DNA of 64,000 nt from Fomitopsis serialis. Taxonomy: Eukaryota; Basidiomycota; Agaricomycetes; Polyporales; Fomitopsidaceae. Below are positions 23,174-37,800 of the stretch, one piece after another. Position 1 is the first letter of the stretch; every line of letters starts with the position of its first letter. The notes below the pieces were generated by a model that was not told the DNA's origin, made no database searches, and was given only the letters and a program-made list of their open reading frames with translations. The stretch lies in NCBI RefSeq assembly GCF_022376445.1, contig NW_025955112.1:1-64000 (forward strand). Reading direction: 5' to 3'. Position numbers and translations under genes: made by a program.

Positions 23174-25560
23174 TCAGAGGTCCGGCAAGACATAGCACGC
23201 GATTCCTTCATCCGAATACCCCAGCACATTGATCGCGTTCTCCCGCTCCGACTCGCTGGTGGTGTAGAAGTGATCGGTGATACTCGCGTCGTACATGCGG
23301 TAGAGCGGAACGCTTGCGCAAACCTCGGCCTCGAAGACGTAGGCCGAGGTGCCTTCGTCGTTGTATCCCAATTCCTGGATTGCGTGGTTGGCCTCGCTCT
23401 GGTCGGTGGTGTAGAAATGATCAATCGAGTCGGAGAGATAGAGGCGATAGAGTATAGTTGTGGAGACGGTCGGGATCCTGAAGACGAAGCCCATGTTGCT
23501 CTCGTACGAGTAGCTAAGGTTGGTAATGGCGTTGTTCATCTCGTCGTAGTTGGTAGTGTAGAAGTGGTCCGTGCCAGCGTTGCTGTAGGCACGGAAGAAA
23601 GGCACAGCGTCGTCGGTGTCGCAATCAGCCTGTAAATGCAAGGTCAATAATGGGCAGCCTCCGGAAGTGGGCGCAACGCGTACCCGAGCAGCGAGCTCCG
23701 CCGAGGTGGTTGCACCTGCAGTCGCTCCAACAACGGTGGCGACAAGAGAGAAGAGGATAGCGACGATCTTCAGCGACATTGCGGCTAGTTCAGGTTCCCA
23801 CTTGGAGGATGAAGAAACATTGGCATCCCGGGCATCGTACTTTTATAGTTGTTTCCTTACCTGTCTCCATTTGCCCCTAGTAGCTATCAGGCCGATGACA
23901 TCCAATGGAGACCACACGGGTCACCAAACCTCTTGCTTAGTCCATTTCTCCGCACTGTCGGATAGCACGGACATGTTGCATGTTCGGCGACTGGAAACGG
24001 CGGAGGCAGAACGATGCCAGATGCGAAGTGAAGGAATCCCGTATGCTGTCACAAAAAAGACCGAGGATCAATGCCTTGCAGAGAACGACTGTCGTGGTGA
24101 TTCGGACACGCACTGGTTTCAACGCCGAGAAGCATCAAGAAATAATTACTCGAAGCCAATTGAATGAGTGTGGTGCACGAAAGGAGATGCAGGGAATAGT
24201 GAACCTGTGCGCTGAGCAAGGAGAACAGTGATGAGTTGTATCGGATGAGTAAATCACCGGCCATAACGTGGTTTGGCTCAGCTGCACCTACTCCCGCCGA
24301 TTCATTGAACGGTGGATGCACGATAGAGCCTTGAATGCACCATGCCAAAAGATTGGACACGAGCACTTCAGTCAGCATCCTTGAAAGGATCAGAAATGTG
24401 TGGAAAGAGCGATATTGAGCGACGCACGTTCACCAAGCCGCGTACAGCGAAGTCCAATCCTCCATGTCTGACGAATTGAGGCTACGACCGCACGATTGGT
24501 GGTCGAATCTATTTCGAGTGCTGTTGGTGAGAAAACAGGACTTCATAGTCCTATGGATAATTGATAAAGTTGCAGGGAAGGATGTCGTCAGTGCGAAGAA
24601 CCGGACACGGTCAAAGTAGCTACAGCGGTAGTAACGGATGTAACGGCTCTGCTGGATGCTAGAGCCAATATATCGCAGCTTTGATGATGTTTTCGCCCAT
24701 TGTTGGCCATGTTCAGATCCCGAGCAGTCATATGACAGTACTTAACGAATGGCGGATTGTATACCTCTAATGAATGCTGTCATAGTACCCAGACAGAGAA
24801 TTCCATGCTTTCACTTCGGAGAAGATGTCCAGACTCACCTATAAGCCCAGGTACACGACTGGAAGTGGTTAAGTCCAACAAGAGGAGAATATGCTGGCAT
24901 GTCAAGTTGAACTTGAAGTCGATCTTCTGCCAGTGACTACAGCTGGACAGTCGTCACACGCTGGCACTGAGTCTGATTCGGCAGTGGCCCATCTGACTGA
25001 ATGCAGCATTTTCTAGTCATTCGCTCCACGGAGGTAGATTAAGTATAGCATTGGTGAGAAACGTGTGGTCGATGTTCACTGACAACCTGAGTGCTGCGGC
25101 CGTGCGGGCTCGCGCTCCCCAGGAGGCTGTCAGTGACACGCTCATGTGACGTCCGCATCCCCGCGTCGCGTCTCTGCGGTCTCGGCGCTCACCGCTGCAT
25201 GTCTGCTCGAACCACCGTCCCCGCTAGTAGCAAGTCACTCAGGGAAGCCTGGACCCTACAGACAGGTCATACACCGTCTCGCTAGTCCTTGGAGCTCCAT
25301 ACATTGAAGACGAAGCGTCATCATGGAATCCGAGGACGCAGTGTGGCTGGATTCTGATGCAAACCTGGCACCGACGTACAGGGTAGTTCAGGCCACGCGG
25401 TCACCGTCCATGCGCCGCAGTGGGTTTTCACTTACCTCGTTCCTCTATATAATTGTCTTCCTTTTCGCAAGCACCAGGACAAGGCCGATGTCATCAAAGT
25501 TCCCAGCTGGGACCTTGCAGTCTGCTACGCTAGATTCTCACCTATACTCACTCATACAAG
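22655..25560. repeat. Segmental duplication copy B
   Basis: Collinear with 15149-17583 plus 20785-21310. It includes DUF5648 copy B and, at 25074-25080, the unoccupied GTTCACT target of the TIR element. Confidence 0.75.
23174..23779 (-). CDS. DUF5648 repeat secreted protein, copy B
   Basis: Exons 23684-23779 and 23174-23629 around a 54 nt intron give an intact 183-residue protein. Signal peptide MSLKIVAILFSLVATVVGA, then three repeats with DHFYTTNY, DHFYTTDQ and DHFYTTSE, ending YSDEGIACYVLPDL. It is the tandem duplicate of copy A at 15849-16453 and provides the reference for the missing base there. Expected to be secreted; the family has no established biochemical function. Leaving the intron in would also keep the frame open (18 extra codons), but the splice pair GTACGC to TTACAG is strong and conserved in all three copies. 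Confidence 0.88.
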   Translation of the reverse strand: MSLKIVAILFSLVATVVGATAGATTSAELAARVRVAPTSGGCPLLTLHLQADCDTDDAVPFFRAYSNAGTDHFYTTNYDEMNNAITNLSYSYESNMGFVFRIPTVSTTILYRLYLSDSIDHFYTTDQSEANHAIQELGYNDEGTSAYVFEAEVCASVPLYRMYDASITDHFYTTSESERENAINVLGYSDEGIACYVLPDL

Positions 25561-26882
25561 GCCTACAGGAAGACATTATCTGCCGTGACATCACTGCATC
25601 AGTGAGACGCACTGCATATGCAGGTTCACGGTGATGTCATCGGAATGAGCTCCTGCATCCAGACACACGGATGGAATCTCCCTGCAGCCGCAATCCCATG
25701 TCATCGCCCAGTCTTCTGAGCGCTGGCGCGTATGCTGCTCCGAACTCGCATGGCCTCTAGTATGAAAGACATATGGAGGCTAGTTGCGGCGAAATCTCCG
25801 GAGAAAAAACAGCGCACCGCGAGGTCTGAACCCGCCCGCACATCGGAGAGGCTTGGTAATGATTGTGATCATTGAATTTTGAGCCCAACCGTGATAGAAA
25901 GCGCAGCCCGTCGAAGTTGAAAAGAATAGAGTGAGCACACACATCGCATACCTCCATAACTATTAACATCAGCTCAGTCCCTCGACCTATGCTCGTCACG
26001 CCAGCTCGTCTAAGGGGATGGTAACAAACCCAGGGGACGTCGACCGTACTACAAATTATATGAGATTCCGTACTGACGCGAATCGTGACCACGACTGAAA
26101 CTCACCGCTCTGACTATTTAGAGACGGAATCATCCACGTCCGACGTCCTGTGCCGCTCACGAGGCGACTGTAACAGAATTGGCGTGACGATATACGGGAT
26201 GCCGCCGGATAGGAATCATGTATCTATTGCCGACCGTACATAACATTGTCAATTTTGGCCCCGGTACAAATCGTACACCACGTACTAGCACAAGACGTGG
26301 TTGGGCATGCCCAGACGACAACTTGCTTTCACCTAGTGAGTTTCGTTCAATTTTCTAGCCAACTTCTGGCTCACAGTGACGGATGCATCGCGCCATCGAA
26401 GCTGTGAGGTGGCTGACGGCGATTTGCTACGATGCTACTGTGTTGTGTGGTGCTGTCAAAGGCTAGGAGACGCAGTAGTAGACACAGAGTCAATGTAGAA
26501 ACATTAGACCGCGTCAAGGAAGCACCAACCTACCACAAATCTGATCGCGACCAGTGGCATATAATGGAATGGTGCCGCCGGTGAAGATGAAGTTGAAGTC
26601 CGCATCGTCCGCATCGTGCCCGGCCCGAACTGTCCACAGCTGTGATAGTATAGTTTAATTCAATACCGACGAAAGCCTCGGAGGCCGTGCGCGTCGTGAG
26701 AGGGGACAGTACTGCAGAAACTTCAAAGTACGTAGAACACGTCCCAATTGAATGTCCAGAACACGCTAGCACGTGTGCGAGCGTTGTTTGGGTGTGTTAG
26801 GATCGCAAGGCCCCGCCACACACGCGTCAACAGCTGCAGCCACCGCCTCTTTGCTGAAGCGCTGAAGCGTCGTTTGCAGCGA
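23780..26882. other. Long gene-poor stretch after the DUF5648 region
   Basis: To about 25560 it is duplicated noncoding DNA. From 25560 to 26882 I see no supported gene, repeat or RNA. The part nearest 26882 is presumably the promoter of the small membrane-protein gene. Confidence 0.4.
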
Positions 26883-27071
26883 ATGCCGAACAAGGCTCCC
26901 AACCCGTTCCTCTTCGTCGGCCTCTCCCTCGCCTCCTTCGGCGCATTCTACTTCCTCGCTCGCCACCGCGCAGCGACCTACCCCGCCTCCCAGCAGCCCC
27001 GCCAGCAGGACAACCCGCTCGTGCCCCCGCGCCACCACACCAAGTCTGACGGTGACGAGGCGTCTAATTGA
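26883..27071 (+). CDS. Small single-pass membrane protein
   Basis: An intact 62-residue frame beginning MPNKAPNPFLFVGLSLASF. One hydrophobic segment (about residues 8-24, PFLFVGLSLASFGAFYFL) is followed by a hydrophilic tail rich in Gln, Pro and His (PASQQPRQQDNPLVPP) and a charged end. The frame is open further upstream, but the ATG at 26883 puts the helix immediately after a short basic leader, as expected for a small mitochondrial or ER membrane protein. It lies 21 bp before the UMP/CMP kinase start, so it could also be an upstream reading frame on that transcript. No family recognised. Confidence 0.55.
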   Translation: MPNKAPNPFLFVGLSLASFGAFYFLARHRAATYPASQQPRQQDNPLVPPRHHTKSDGDEASN

Positions 27072-27092
27072 CGTGTTTTCCGAGTCTCTGCG

Positions 27093-28247
<1,155 letters not shown>

Positions 28248-28248
<1 letters not shown>

Positions 28249-28560
28249 GGACATCGCATTTCTATACACAAATGGACCCGGTGATGGGCAAATAGAAGCA
28301 GGGATGAGCCTGATGAGAGATGATCCCAGAATACACAAGACTAGTACCTCTGTCGCACGTCGTACACGCTATCGATCTATAACTACAAATGCTCCTGGTC
28401 CGTATTTTGAGCGCAAGCCACTTCCTTGACCAACTCCACCATGTCTAGACGTAGACTCCGAACCCGGACTTGTCGTCGGAAGGTGTTGCTGCCGTACATG
28501 TTGCCTTGCCGCCTTTCACAATCTCGTGGATGTCGCCATCCGCGCAGACGAGATGTGCCC
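28248..28560. repeat. Direct repeat copy 1: partial copy of the 3' end of the downstream lipid-kinase gene
   Basis: Aligns with 30205-30529 over about 310 bp. The shared part includes GGACCCGGTGATGGGCA, a long identical block with CGTACACGCTATCGATC, and the reverse complement of the last coding exon of the kinase gene at 30414. The copy stops inside that exon at GATGTGCCC, where unrelated sequence begins. The copy has substitutions and no other exon, so it is not a gene. Confidence 0.85.
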
Positions 28561-30204
28561 AATAGAATTGAGTGCTCTAGCACATTCATAACCAGCGTCA
28601 TAAACACTGATATCGGTGCGATGAGTGTTCGACACACTGAAAATGAGTGTTCGAAATGAGTGTTTGCACCACTGAACGGCGGACATTTCCCCTAGTCAAA
28701 ATGAGTGTTTAACCACATCATTTTCGCCGTCTTTGACATTACTTTGCGGTGTGTGAATCATTCGGTTTGACGGTTGATAACGACTATTTCTATCGTCTCT
28801 CATCCCAATAGACTCAACAATCGAAGTATAACACTGTGGCCTTTCATATTATCACGTACTACGATCTACGCACATACGTTGGTATCTACGGCGATCCTCC
28901 AAGTACCGCATTGCTGACAGCAGGTCAAATGCTCACCTCGATAATGAAATGACGAGTTCCGGGACACGACTCCAGGCAGCACTCGAGGCTCAGAATAGGG
29001 ATGTTCGGCGTTCGCGAGACTGCTAGTAAGAGGCACTAATGGTCAGTTATCTGAGAAGCAAGTAGAATGAGAATGCCTCTCCTTATTATCAGCTCCTGAT
29101 GATGTGTCACCAACCAAGACAATACAAGTGATACATCACTGACCTGCAGAATGGCGACAACGACTCTGTGGGATCCGGTGGGTCGTGTGTACGTGTCATC
29201 CGTTGTGCACGGTCGCGAGCTCTTGGCACCTCACTACCACCCCAAAACGCACGGCGTACCTGTCGCACTCATCCACTTCTACCCAACCTCCGCAGACGAC
29301 GTACTGTGTATCCACCGATAGCACTCCGGTGATTCACTGCGGCAAAGTCAGATTAGCAAATATATGCGCACCAGACTGTATGTTATCACCGCAGAAAGCA
29401 TTGGCACAATGCTACAGCACGACTACGCCCAGCTGGGGGACGGCAATCGGTCCATTACTACTGTGTTCGCGGTGGCTCAGCGCAATCTTGATTTCGACTC
29501 GAGGTTGCTTGTGCGAAAAGTTCTAAGAGAGCTTCTTCCGTGACGCGCCGTCACAGCCCAAAAATAAGAGGCTGATTTCAGGTTGCCGCCAGGGTGATGG
29601 AGCTGGCAGTGAGGATGAGAGAGTGGGAAGGGAAGGAGATCGAGAGCTGAGCTGACGACGCCACCAACGCGCGTCGGACTCTCAAACGCGACGCGCCACG
29701 TCACGTGAAATGGACCTCACGCGCCTCCCCTAACAAGTCTCCTAACTTAACTGTTAAACTGACAGTACCAACGCGGACAGCACATGTAGGAATCACCGAT
29801 AAATCACTCAACAGACTCATTCATGCATCGCACACAAGAGACTTCAGCCAAAGAAGCTCGTGTATGTAGTCCCACGGCATACTGAGAGGCTGGTCGCCGC
29901 GGCGCGGCTACGCTGCCCTTGTTGCCATTTATCGAGTAAGTAAGACACTGTTGGTATACCGTCGTCAAGCCTCGTACCAAACCACGGTGAACATTATCAA
30001 GTAACCGACACTAGCACGACATCATTCTGAGTGTTTTTCACCGTGAAAATCTCTACGAGTGTGCTAGACAATCAAAATGAGTGTTCCGAACAGTACCAGT
30101 ACGAACACTCATTTTCACTGCGTCCCGAATAAGTGTGGCAAACACTCATTTTCCCAAATGAGTGTTTACGACATTGGATTTCATGTGATTTCCTTCCCAC
30201 AGTG
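28561..30204. mobile_element. 1,644 bp insertion between the direct repeats, with clustered nonamer repeats
   Basis: The sequence between the repeat copies has no counterpart in the right-hand copy. Eight exact copies of ATGAGTGTT or its complement lie near its two ends (28621, 28643, 28656, 28701; 30077, 30104, 30141, 30158). Clustered subterminal motifs of this kind are typical of DNA transposons, where they bind transposase. Perfect terminal inverted repeats were not found and no short target duplication is visible, so classification is open. Confidence 0.55.
29151..29543 (+). pseudogene. Open frame with one internal TAG inside the insertion
   Basis: From the ATG at 29151 the frame runs 56 codons (with GRELLAPHYHPKTHGVPVAL), meets TAG at 29319, and continues in the same frame for about 73 more codons (YVITAESIGTMLQHDYAQLG, then FAVAQRNLDFDSRLLVRKVL) to TGA near 29541. 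Composition is coding-like on both sides. I do not recognise the family. It may be a decayed gene carried by the insertion, or two exons around an unrecognised short intron. Confidence 0.35.
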
Positions 30205-30529
30205 AGGACATTGCATTTCTATACACGATTGGACCCGGTGATGGGCACATAGAAGCAGGGATGCGCCTGATGAGACGTTCACAGAATACACAAGACTAAT
30301 ACCTCTCTGTCGCACGTCGTACACGCTATCGATCTATAACTACAAATGCTCGTGGTCCGTATTTTGAGCGCAAGCCGCTTCTGGGCGTTCTTCACCAACT
30401 CTACCACATATGTCTAGATGTAGACACCAAATCCGGACTTGTCGTCGGAAGGTGTTGCTGCGGTACATGTCGCCTTTCCGCCTTTCACAATCTCGTGGAT
30501 GTCGCCATCCGCGCAGACGAGATGTGCCC
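30205..30529. repeat. Direct repeat copy 2 (genuine 3' end of the lipid-kinase gene)
   Basis: Contains the functional last exon and 3' flank of the minus-strand kinase gene. Partner of 28248-28560. Confidence 0.85.
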
Positions 30530-31664
30530 GGTCGTCAATGTCATCCTGTCGGCGTAAACATGAGTTTGGTTACAGACAGCATATGGGTGTACTCACAGGT
30601 TCCCATTCCCAGCCGGCACAGCGGAAGTACTCCACGACTGGCCATCCCTCGCCGCTCTCCAGCACACAGCCATCGTCCGTGTACGTGAGTCCGACATGCG
30701 CGCCGTCTTGGTACGCCCCGCCCATGACGCCCTTGACCTTCTCCGAAAACGCCTCCCTGGTCTCCTCCGAGTCCATCTGCACGCTCGGGTCGCGCTCCGG
30801 CCTCAGCACGACCACGTCCAGCGCCGCGCCCTCGGGCTTCGCATCCCGCCACAGCGGGGCAATCCTGAACTGCGGCTCGAGCCTGTCGACGTTCACGACA
30901 GAGACGAAGTACGCGAACGGGCCGGCGAGGTCGACGATCGGGTCGTCCTCCGTGCTCTGCGCGTGCGGCACGAACGCCTTCGCGGCGGGGTCGTACACCT
31001 CGACGACGCTCGCGGCCGCGGTGGGGAAGAGCTTGACGGACGCGTGGTACCAGCGCGCGAGGTTCTGCGCGGCGGCGCGCTGGAAGCGTTCGAGGCCGGG
31101 GAGCTCCGCGCGGAGGGCCTCGGAGTCGGCGAGGATGGCGGCGTGCAGGGCGGTGGAGGCAACGACGGCGGAGACGGCGACGCGCGGCGGGGCGCGCTTG
31201 TTCGGCGGGGACTGCAGCGTGGTGAGCGCGAGCGTGAGGGGTGCGCTCGGGCGGCCGTCTACGAGGGCCTGCACGCTGCGGAGCTTGTAGGCGGTGTCGT
31301 CGTCGGTGGGTGCGCGGGGAAAGAGGCTGGCGTAGAGCGCGTTGGCGGTGCCGCTCGGGATGAGGGCGAAGTTGAGCTTGGCGGGGGGCGCGGCGGCGCG
31401 CTGGCCCTTGGGCGCGGTGTTCACGAGCGCCTCGATGATCTCGTGGAGGGTGCCGTCGCCCGCGGCGAGGATGACGGTGAAGGGCCCTGCGTGCGCCTCG
31501 AGGTGGGTGGTGACGAACGCGCCGGCGTGGCCTGGGTGCTCGGTCGCGAGGACGACGTCGGGCTTGAGGTTGGCACGCTCGAGGAGGGGGAGGACGTGCG
31601 TGTTGATGAGCTGCTCTGCGGTGCCCGCACCACAGATGGGGTTGTATATCAGGAGAGTGGGCAT
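30414..31664 (-). CDS. Diacylglycerol/sphingoid base kinase-like lipid kinase
   Basis: Exon 30597-31664 and last exon 30414-30545 around a 51 nt intron give 399 residues. The catalytic domain begins with LLIYNPICGAGTA; the nucleotide-binding loop is AAGDGTLHEIIEALVN, followed by LIPSGTANALYASLF, both diagnostic of the diacylglycerol kinase catalytic family. A C-terminal domain follows with GPFAYFVSVVNVDRL and GWPVVEYFRCAGWEW. The last exon reads DDIDDRAHLVCADGDIHEIV and ends SGFGVYI. The enzyme is expected to phosphorylate diacylglycerol or a sphingoid base at a membrane surface; the substrate cannot be decided here. I start at 31664 (MPTLLIYNP); an in-frame ATG at 31814 would add 50 residues of poor, Arg-rich sequence. 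Its promoter is shared with the divergent Nit2 gene. Confidence 0.85.
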
Positions 31665-31873
31665 CGTGGTCGTCGGCGTCGAGGCTGTCGTCTCGTCGTT
31701 GACGGTGACGAGCAGAAGGCAGTGGGCGGAGGTCGCTCGTCGTGGTTGTGGGCGTCTGTGATCGCCGGGACCGTCGCGCGATCGAATCGATGAGGGGATC
31801 TGAGATCCAATCAAGATCCGATCGACCCCTCGGCTGCAGGCGCGCGTCTGAGTCGCACTCCCACTGGCAGCCC
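31665..31873. promoter_or_regulatory. Short shared promoter of lipid kinase and Nit2 genes
   Basis: 209 bp separate the two divergent start codons. GC-rich with no obvious TATA box; both 5' leaders must lie inside it. Confidence 0.5.
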
Positions 31874-34800
31874 ATGTTCCTCCCTGGCCTATCCACCCTA
31901 TCGCGTCTTGGCCTGCGACTCACCGCTCTCACTCTCACTGCTCCTGCAAGACGCGCGATGTCGGCTGCTGCTGCACCCGAGTTCAAGGCCTTCAATCTCG
32001 CTCTCATCCAGCTGGGCCAGGTCGGTGCGGATAAGGCGGGTCAGTGCGTGCGAGACTCGGGCGGGATAGGCTTGGAAATGCTGACCGGCCGTGTATCCAG
32101 CGAACCTCAAGCATGCACGCGAAATGATCTTGAAGGCGGCGAGCGGAAGCGGAGGCGCGAAGCCCAAGCCAAATGTCGTCGTGCTGCCCGTTCGTAGCGC
32201 CTCCTACTCGCCCGTGCATCTCGGCTCATGGCGAGGAACAGGAATGCTTCAACTCTCCGTACGGGCACACGCATTTCCCCGTATATGCAGAGACGATCGG
32301 GTACACGCCTGGAGAGCCGTACAACGTTGAGGCATCTGCGAGCGAGTCGGTCAAGCTGCTGTCGGCGACGGCAAGGGAGGCGGGGGTATGGCTCATTGGC
32401 GGTACGTGCGAAAGACTCTGAGCTCCCCGTCATGTTCTCATGGGTACACGCACTGCAGGGTCGATACCGGAGCGCGTCGAGGCGGACAACAAGCTGTACA
32501 ACACTGCGACCGTGTACTCGCCTACAGGTCGGTTCGCGTCCTGCGGGACGTGCGGCTCCTGCTCATGCGCATATAGGGGAGCTCGTCGCCACGCACCGCA
32601 AGACGCACCTCTTTGACATCGACATCCCTGGGAAAATCACCTTCAAGGTTCGCATACCTTCCTTAGACACCCGAGAAGCATAGCCTCACCTACTTGCAGG
32701 AGAGTGAAACGCTCACCGGCGGCACAAGCGTGAACTACTTTGATACGGGTACGCATTCACTCCTTTGACAGCTGTTGTAGAAACGATAGTCCGGCCTGCG
32801 CTGGGAATGTGTGGAGCTGGGGTTTGGACCGAAGGTCGCCGTGAGACTGACGTCAAGAACATAGCCCTCCGCTCACGCGCTGCCAACGATGGCACTGGGC
32901 TTTGGCGAATGCGTGACTTCGCCGACCGTCGTTCATCTCGCCAGCCATAACCCTGCTCCACATACTGCCGCGCGCGAGTGGTCTGAATATCGGGTTCACA
33001 GCAGCTGGAGCCTTCCCCACTGGCTGACATTAAACCTAGAATTCGCCCGGATTGGACTCGGCATCTGTTACGATGTGCGCTTCCCCGAGCTTGCTATGAT
33101 CAATGCGCGGAAAGGTACGACGGACGATCATCCGCGCAAGGTTTTGCTAACCATGACGATCCCCAGGCTGCCAGGTCCTCATATACCCTGGGGCATTTAA
33201 CCTCACGACGGGGCCTCTCCACTGGGAGCTTCTGCAACGAGCAAGGTACGAGTTCGCATCGTTCGCTGGGACATGAACGACTGGACCGTGCACGCAGAGC
33301 TCTCGACCAACAAGTCTACTTCTCGATGTGCAGTCCCGCACGAGACATGTCAGCTGGGTACCACGCGGTGAGTCGCAGATCGCTGGGTCGGCCGCTCGAG
33401 TACATTCGGTGACTTGATTCTTTAGTGGGGCCACTCCATGGTCGTCGATCCCATGTGAGCTTCCGTCGCAGCCGTCTTCTCGACGACTGGTGCTGATGCG
33501 CGGCGCAGGGGCAAGGTGATCGCAGAGACGGAGCACGAAGAGGACATCGTGTACGCGCACATCGGTCAGTCTGCTATATGTTCCGGGCTCGTGAAAGCAT
33601 TGCTGAGAACGTTCTGGCGTCTCGCAGACCCGAAGACGTTCCACGACGCGCGCGCGGGGATCCCGGTGACGGTGCAGCGGCGGTTCGACGTGTACCCCGA
33701 CGTGAGCGAGGGCGTCGCCGTGGGGTCCAAGTAGTAGATCAAACGTGTGCAGGACGGTGTCTAGTACCAGTGTATAACATCGATGTGTATGTAGCGTGTC
33801 TTCGCCAGGATTTAGACGCTGTGGCGCGGAGTGGCTGGGCGTCTATTGTGCTCAGCAAGCGGCGAATGTTCCGGTGCATTCGACGGTCTTCCATCGCGTT
33901 CCCTCACTGCTTTTATCGCGCCTCTCTCCCTTCAGCCTCGCCTACTCCCTCCCTCGTCCCAAACACCTCTTTCTGCCCACCACCCACCCCGCATCCCGCG
34001 CTCGCGACACGCAGCGACGACAACGATGGTAAAGGAAACGTGAGTGCGCGATCAGAGCAGTGCGCGGACGGGAGTGCTGATCAGGCGCCGTCCCTCCGGT
34101 ACGCCCTGCGCCACAGCAAATACTACGACCTCCTGGAGGCCTCGCCAGACGCATCCGACGCCGACCTCAAGAAGGCCTACCGCAAAAAGTGATTGCGAGT
34201 CCTCGATCAGCTGTGCAGCGCCGTGTGCTGACGACCTGGGCTTGTCTAGAGCACTACGACTGCACCCAGACAAGGGTGGTGACCCGGAGCTGTTCAAGGA
34301 GGTGACACACGCGTGAGTGTCCTGTTGGACTGCCTGGCCTGGCGGGGGTGCATGGCGGACGGCGGAAGACCTGCTCGATGAGACAATGTGGAGGCCTTGG
34401 GCATCGGGCGCGATATTTTCGCGATCGGCGCCTGCGTGTTCGTGGCCTCCGCATTGTTAGTGCAGTGCTGGCGCTAAGCAGATCCCTACATGCGTCAGCA
34501 GCGCGCAAGCCACTTTGCGCGCTGCGCGCCATCGATGCACTCACCGTCGTGGCCGAGGACAGGCGCAATCGACCGCTGACAAACCTATGCACTCAGATAT
34601 GAAGTTCTCTCAGACCCACAAAGGCGAAGTATCTACGATGCACGGGGAGAAGGAGGACTCTCAGAATCGGGCGGCATGGGTGGGATGGATCCTCAGGTGC
34701 GTCGCCACTCTTCGGTTCCGTCGCGCCCCCAACCTGACTTGCCTCCAGGATCTGTTCAGCCAACTGTTCGGCGGCGGAGGCTTTTTCGGCGGTGCCGGCG

Positions 34801-37800
34801 GATCCCGCGGGCCACGCAAGACGAAAGACCTCGTTCACCGCGTGCACGTTACGCTCGAAGACCTGTACAAGGGCAAGACGTCCAAGCTCTCGCTCACGCG
34901 CAATGTCATCTGCGCCAAGTGCAGCGGCAAGGGCGGCAAGGAGGGCGCGGTGCAGACGTGCACAACTTGCCACGGGCAGGGCGTGCGCGTCACGCTGCGC
35001 CAGATGGGCCCGATGATCCAGCAGATCCAGCAGCCGTGCGATACATGCAGCGGGACAGGCGAGATGATCAACGTGAAGGACCGCTGCAAGACGTGCACCG
35101 GGAAGAAGGTCGTCAGCGAGAAGAAGATGCTCGAGGTGCACATCGACAAGGGCATGAAGGGCGGCCAGACGATCAACTTCCGCGGGGAGAGCGACCAGGC
35201 GCCGGGCGTCACCCCGGGAGATGTGATCATTGTCGTCGAGGAGAAGCCGCACGAGCGGTTCAAGCGGCAAGGCGACGACTTATTGCTCGACCAGGAGATC
35301 GACTTGCTCACGGCGCTCGGCGGCGGTCAGTTCGCGATTAAGCATCTCGACGACCGGGCGCTCATCGTCAAGATCAACCCCGGCGAGGTTATCAAAAACG
35401 GTATGTATTCCGTATCGCTGGTTGTCGCGCAGCTCGTTTTGATAGCCTGCGCCTTCAGACGACATCAAGGTCATCTCTGGCCAGGGCATGCCCTCTTACC
35501 GGCATCACGAACCAGGCGACCTCATCGTGCACTTCACCATCAAGTTCCCTGACAGCATCGACCCGTCGCTCATCTCTGCGCTCGAGCGTGTCCTCCCGCC
35601 ACGCACGCCGATTGAGAAGTTCCCGAAGAGCATCACGCTCGAGGAGGTCGAGCTCGAGGAGGCAGACACCCGGCAGCGCGCACGGGCGAGCGCAGGCGGC
35701 GACGCGATGGACGAAGACGAGGAGGGCGAGCCGCGGGTGCAGTGCGCGAACCAATGATCGGCCAGCCATTTGGTGGTCTGGTTGGTTGGTTGGTTGGTTG
35801 CTGCCGGCTGGCGTGTACTGTGCTGTTGTTCGCTCTGGATCTCCTCCGTGTGCGCCCCTCTCTACCCGTCCGCTCCTCCCCTCCGCTCACGCCGCCCCCC
35901 GGACCCGCGCATCCCCTCCTGGCTCACACATCCGCCGTCACCCCTTGCTTTGTTTGTTGCATGACATTCACGTATTGTACAACGCGCGCTAGTTGCATCC
36001 ATGACTAGAAATCCCCCTGTGACAGTATACCGCTACAATTGTACAGCTAGACATGGACAGGGTCAAAGATCGAGAGCGGCGGTGTGAGAGTCTGAATCAG
36101 TGTTGCGGCCAATGTCGCGGACGAGGAAGCCCGGGTTCAGTGCAGTGTCGTAGAAGAATAGAGTGGAGACATACTTGCCATCCGGGCCTTTATTGTATTT
36201 TGAAGCTTGAGCTTGTAGCCTGGGCCTGAGGCCTTGACTCTTGAGCTTGAGCTTCTCAATAGGGTTGCGTGACGTCCGTCACGTGGGCGCGTCTTCGGGT
36301 GGGCGCGTCGCGCGTCGCGATACCGGGCGCTCATAATGTATGTATGACTACAACCAGCGATACAGTGGACCCGTCGGACAGCCGGTTGAATTTCGGGTGC
36401 TTTTGAGGTTCGTACAAATGCCTTCAATACCTCGCTTTCGTGCTGCTATGTTGATATACTGTCTTAAACCAAAGCATGGTGCTAGTACACTCACTCATCA
36501 GCCGCGGCGATTTGTCGACGCCATTATCTATTACATTGGGCGAGCCGCGTAGACAAATGTTGAGCCGCGGGCCGCAGGTCCTAGTACGTTGGGTACTCTC
36601 TATCTGCGCATCTGCGAGACTGAGTTCTATTTAGCGACGAGGACTGTATAGGAAGCGAATAGCACATCGCACCACTCTGCGCGCCTCGTAGCCTTCATTC
36701 CGGTCGGTAGTATAAGTGCATCTTAAAACTCAGCAGACACATCCTCGGACTCACCTCCAAGCTATAACAGCACATTGATACCCTCTCGCCGCCCAGGTAA
36801 CCACTGACCCAGCGAAATGTCCATCGTCAGCGTTCCTGTGGAGATACTCGAGGACATCGTGTCCTACCTGTCCGGGAACGACATCCTCAAGTTTGCTTCC
36901 ACCTGCCGGGCAGCATATGCTTGCGCGTTGCCCACAATACTTAGGGACGTTTCCTTGGGCCACCGCACCAAGAAAGAGGTCGGCGAACAGCTGCGCTCGT
37001 TTTGCTACTGCGTCTTGGCCGACCTTCCGCAGCGGGCGTCCTATATCAGGACGTTGACCTTCGGAGCGCTTACCATCCAGGACGGCAAGGACACATGCAC
37101 GAAACAGGACTACGTGTTGGCGGACCACGTCGCGCGCATCATATCGCTTGCGACAGGGTTACGCGTACTGGTGGTGGATGGTGCAGAACGTCTGTTCTCC
37201 AGCGCACCCTCCCAGGTCACCGAGGCGATCACCTCACTCAAGAACCTCTCCGAGATTCACCTCGAGGGATACGCCGGCCCTCATGCGCTGCGTGTGCTCG
37301 CTGAGATGCACAGTCGACCAACGGTTGTCAGGTTGACCTCCTTCGACGCGCCGACGTGCTACCTCGTCCCCGGGCGCGACCGCCTCCTGCACAACTTCAC
37401 GCAGTCCCTCGTGCGCCTCACCCTCGTCAACAACCACGACCTCGTCCAGGCGCTCGAGCCCACCCGGTGTGGCCGGCTGTCAAGCACCTCACGCTCGGTG
37501 GCGTGCGAGACGCCGCGAGCCTGCCCGCCCTCGCGCGCGCGTTTCCGGAGGTGCGGCAGCTGGAGGTGTGCGCACGGTGCACCGAGGAGAAGGTCGGACG
37601 CGATCTCTGGACGCGCCTGGAGTCCGTCTCGCTCGATCGCCCCGTCCCGCTCTGTCGCCCCGTCCCGCATGTGGAGCTCGTTGGCGCGGAGTGGGTGGAA
37701 GAGCAGTTCGGACTCGCCCTCGAGACGATGGCAGGGATGGCGCCGACGACGCTGACGTGCCGGGACGTGGATCTGTCACTGGACCATTGGGCGGTAGCGC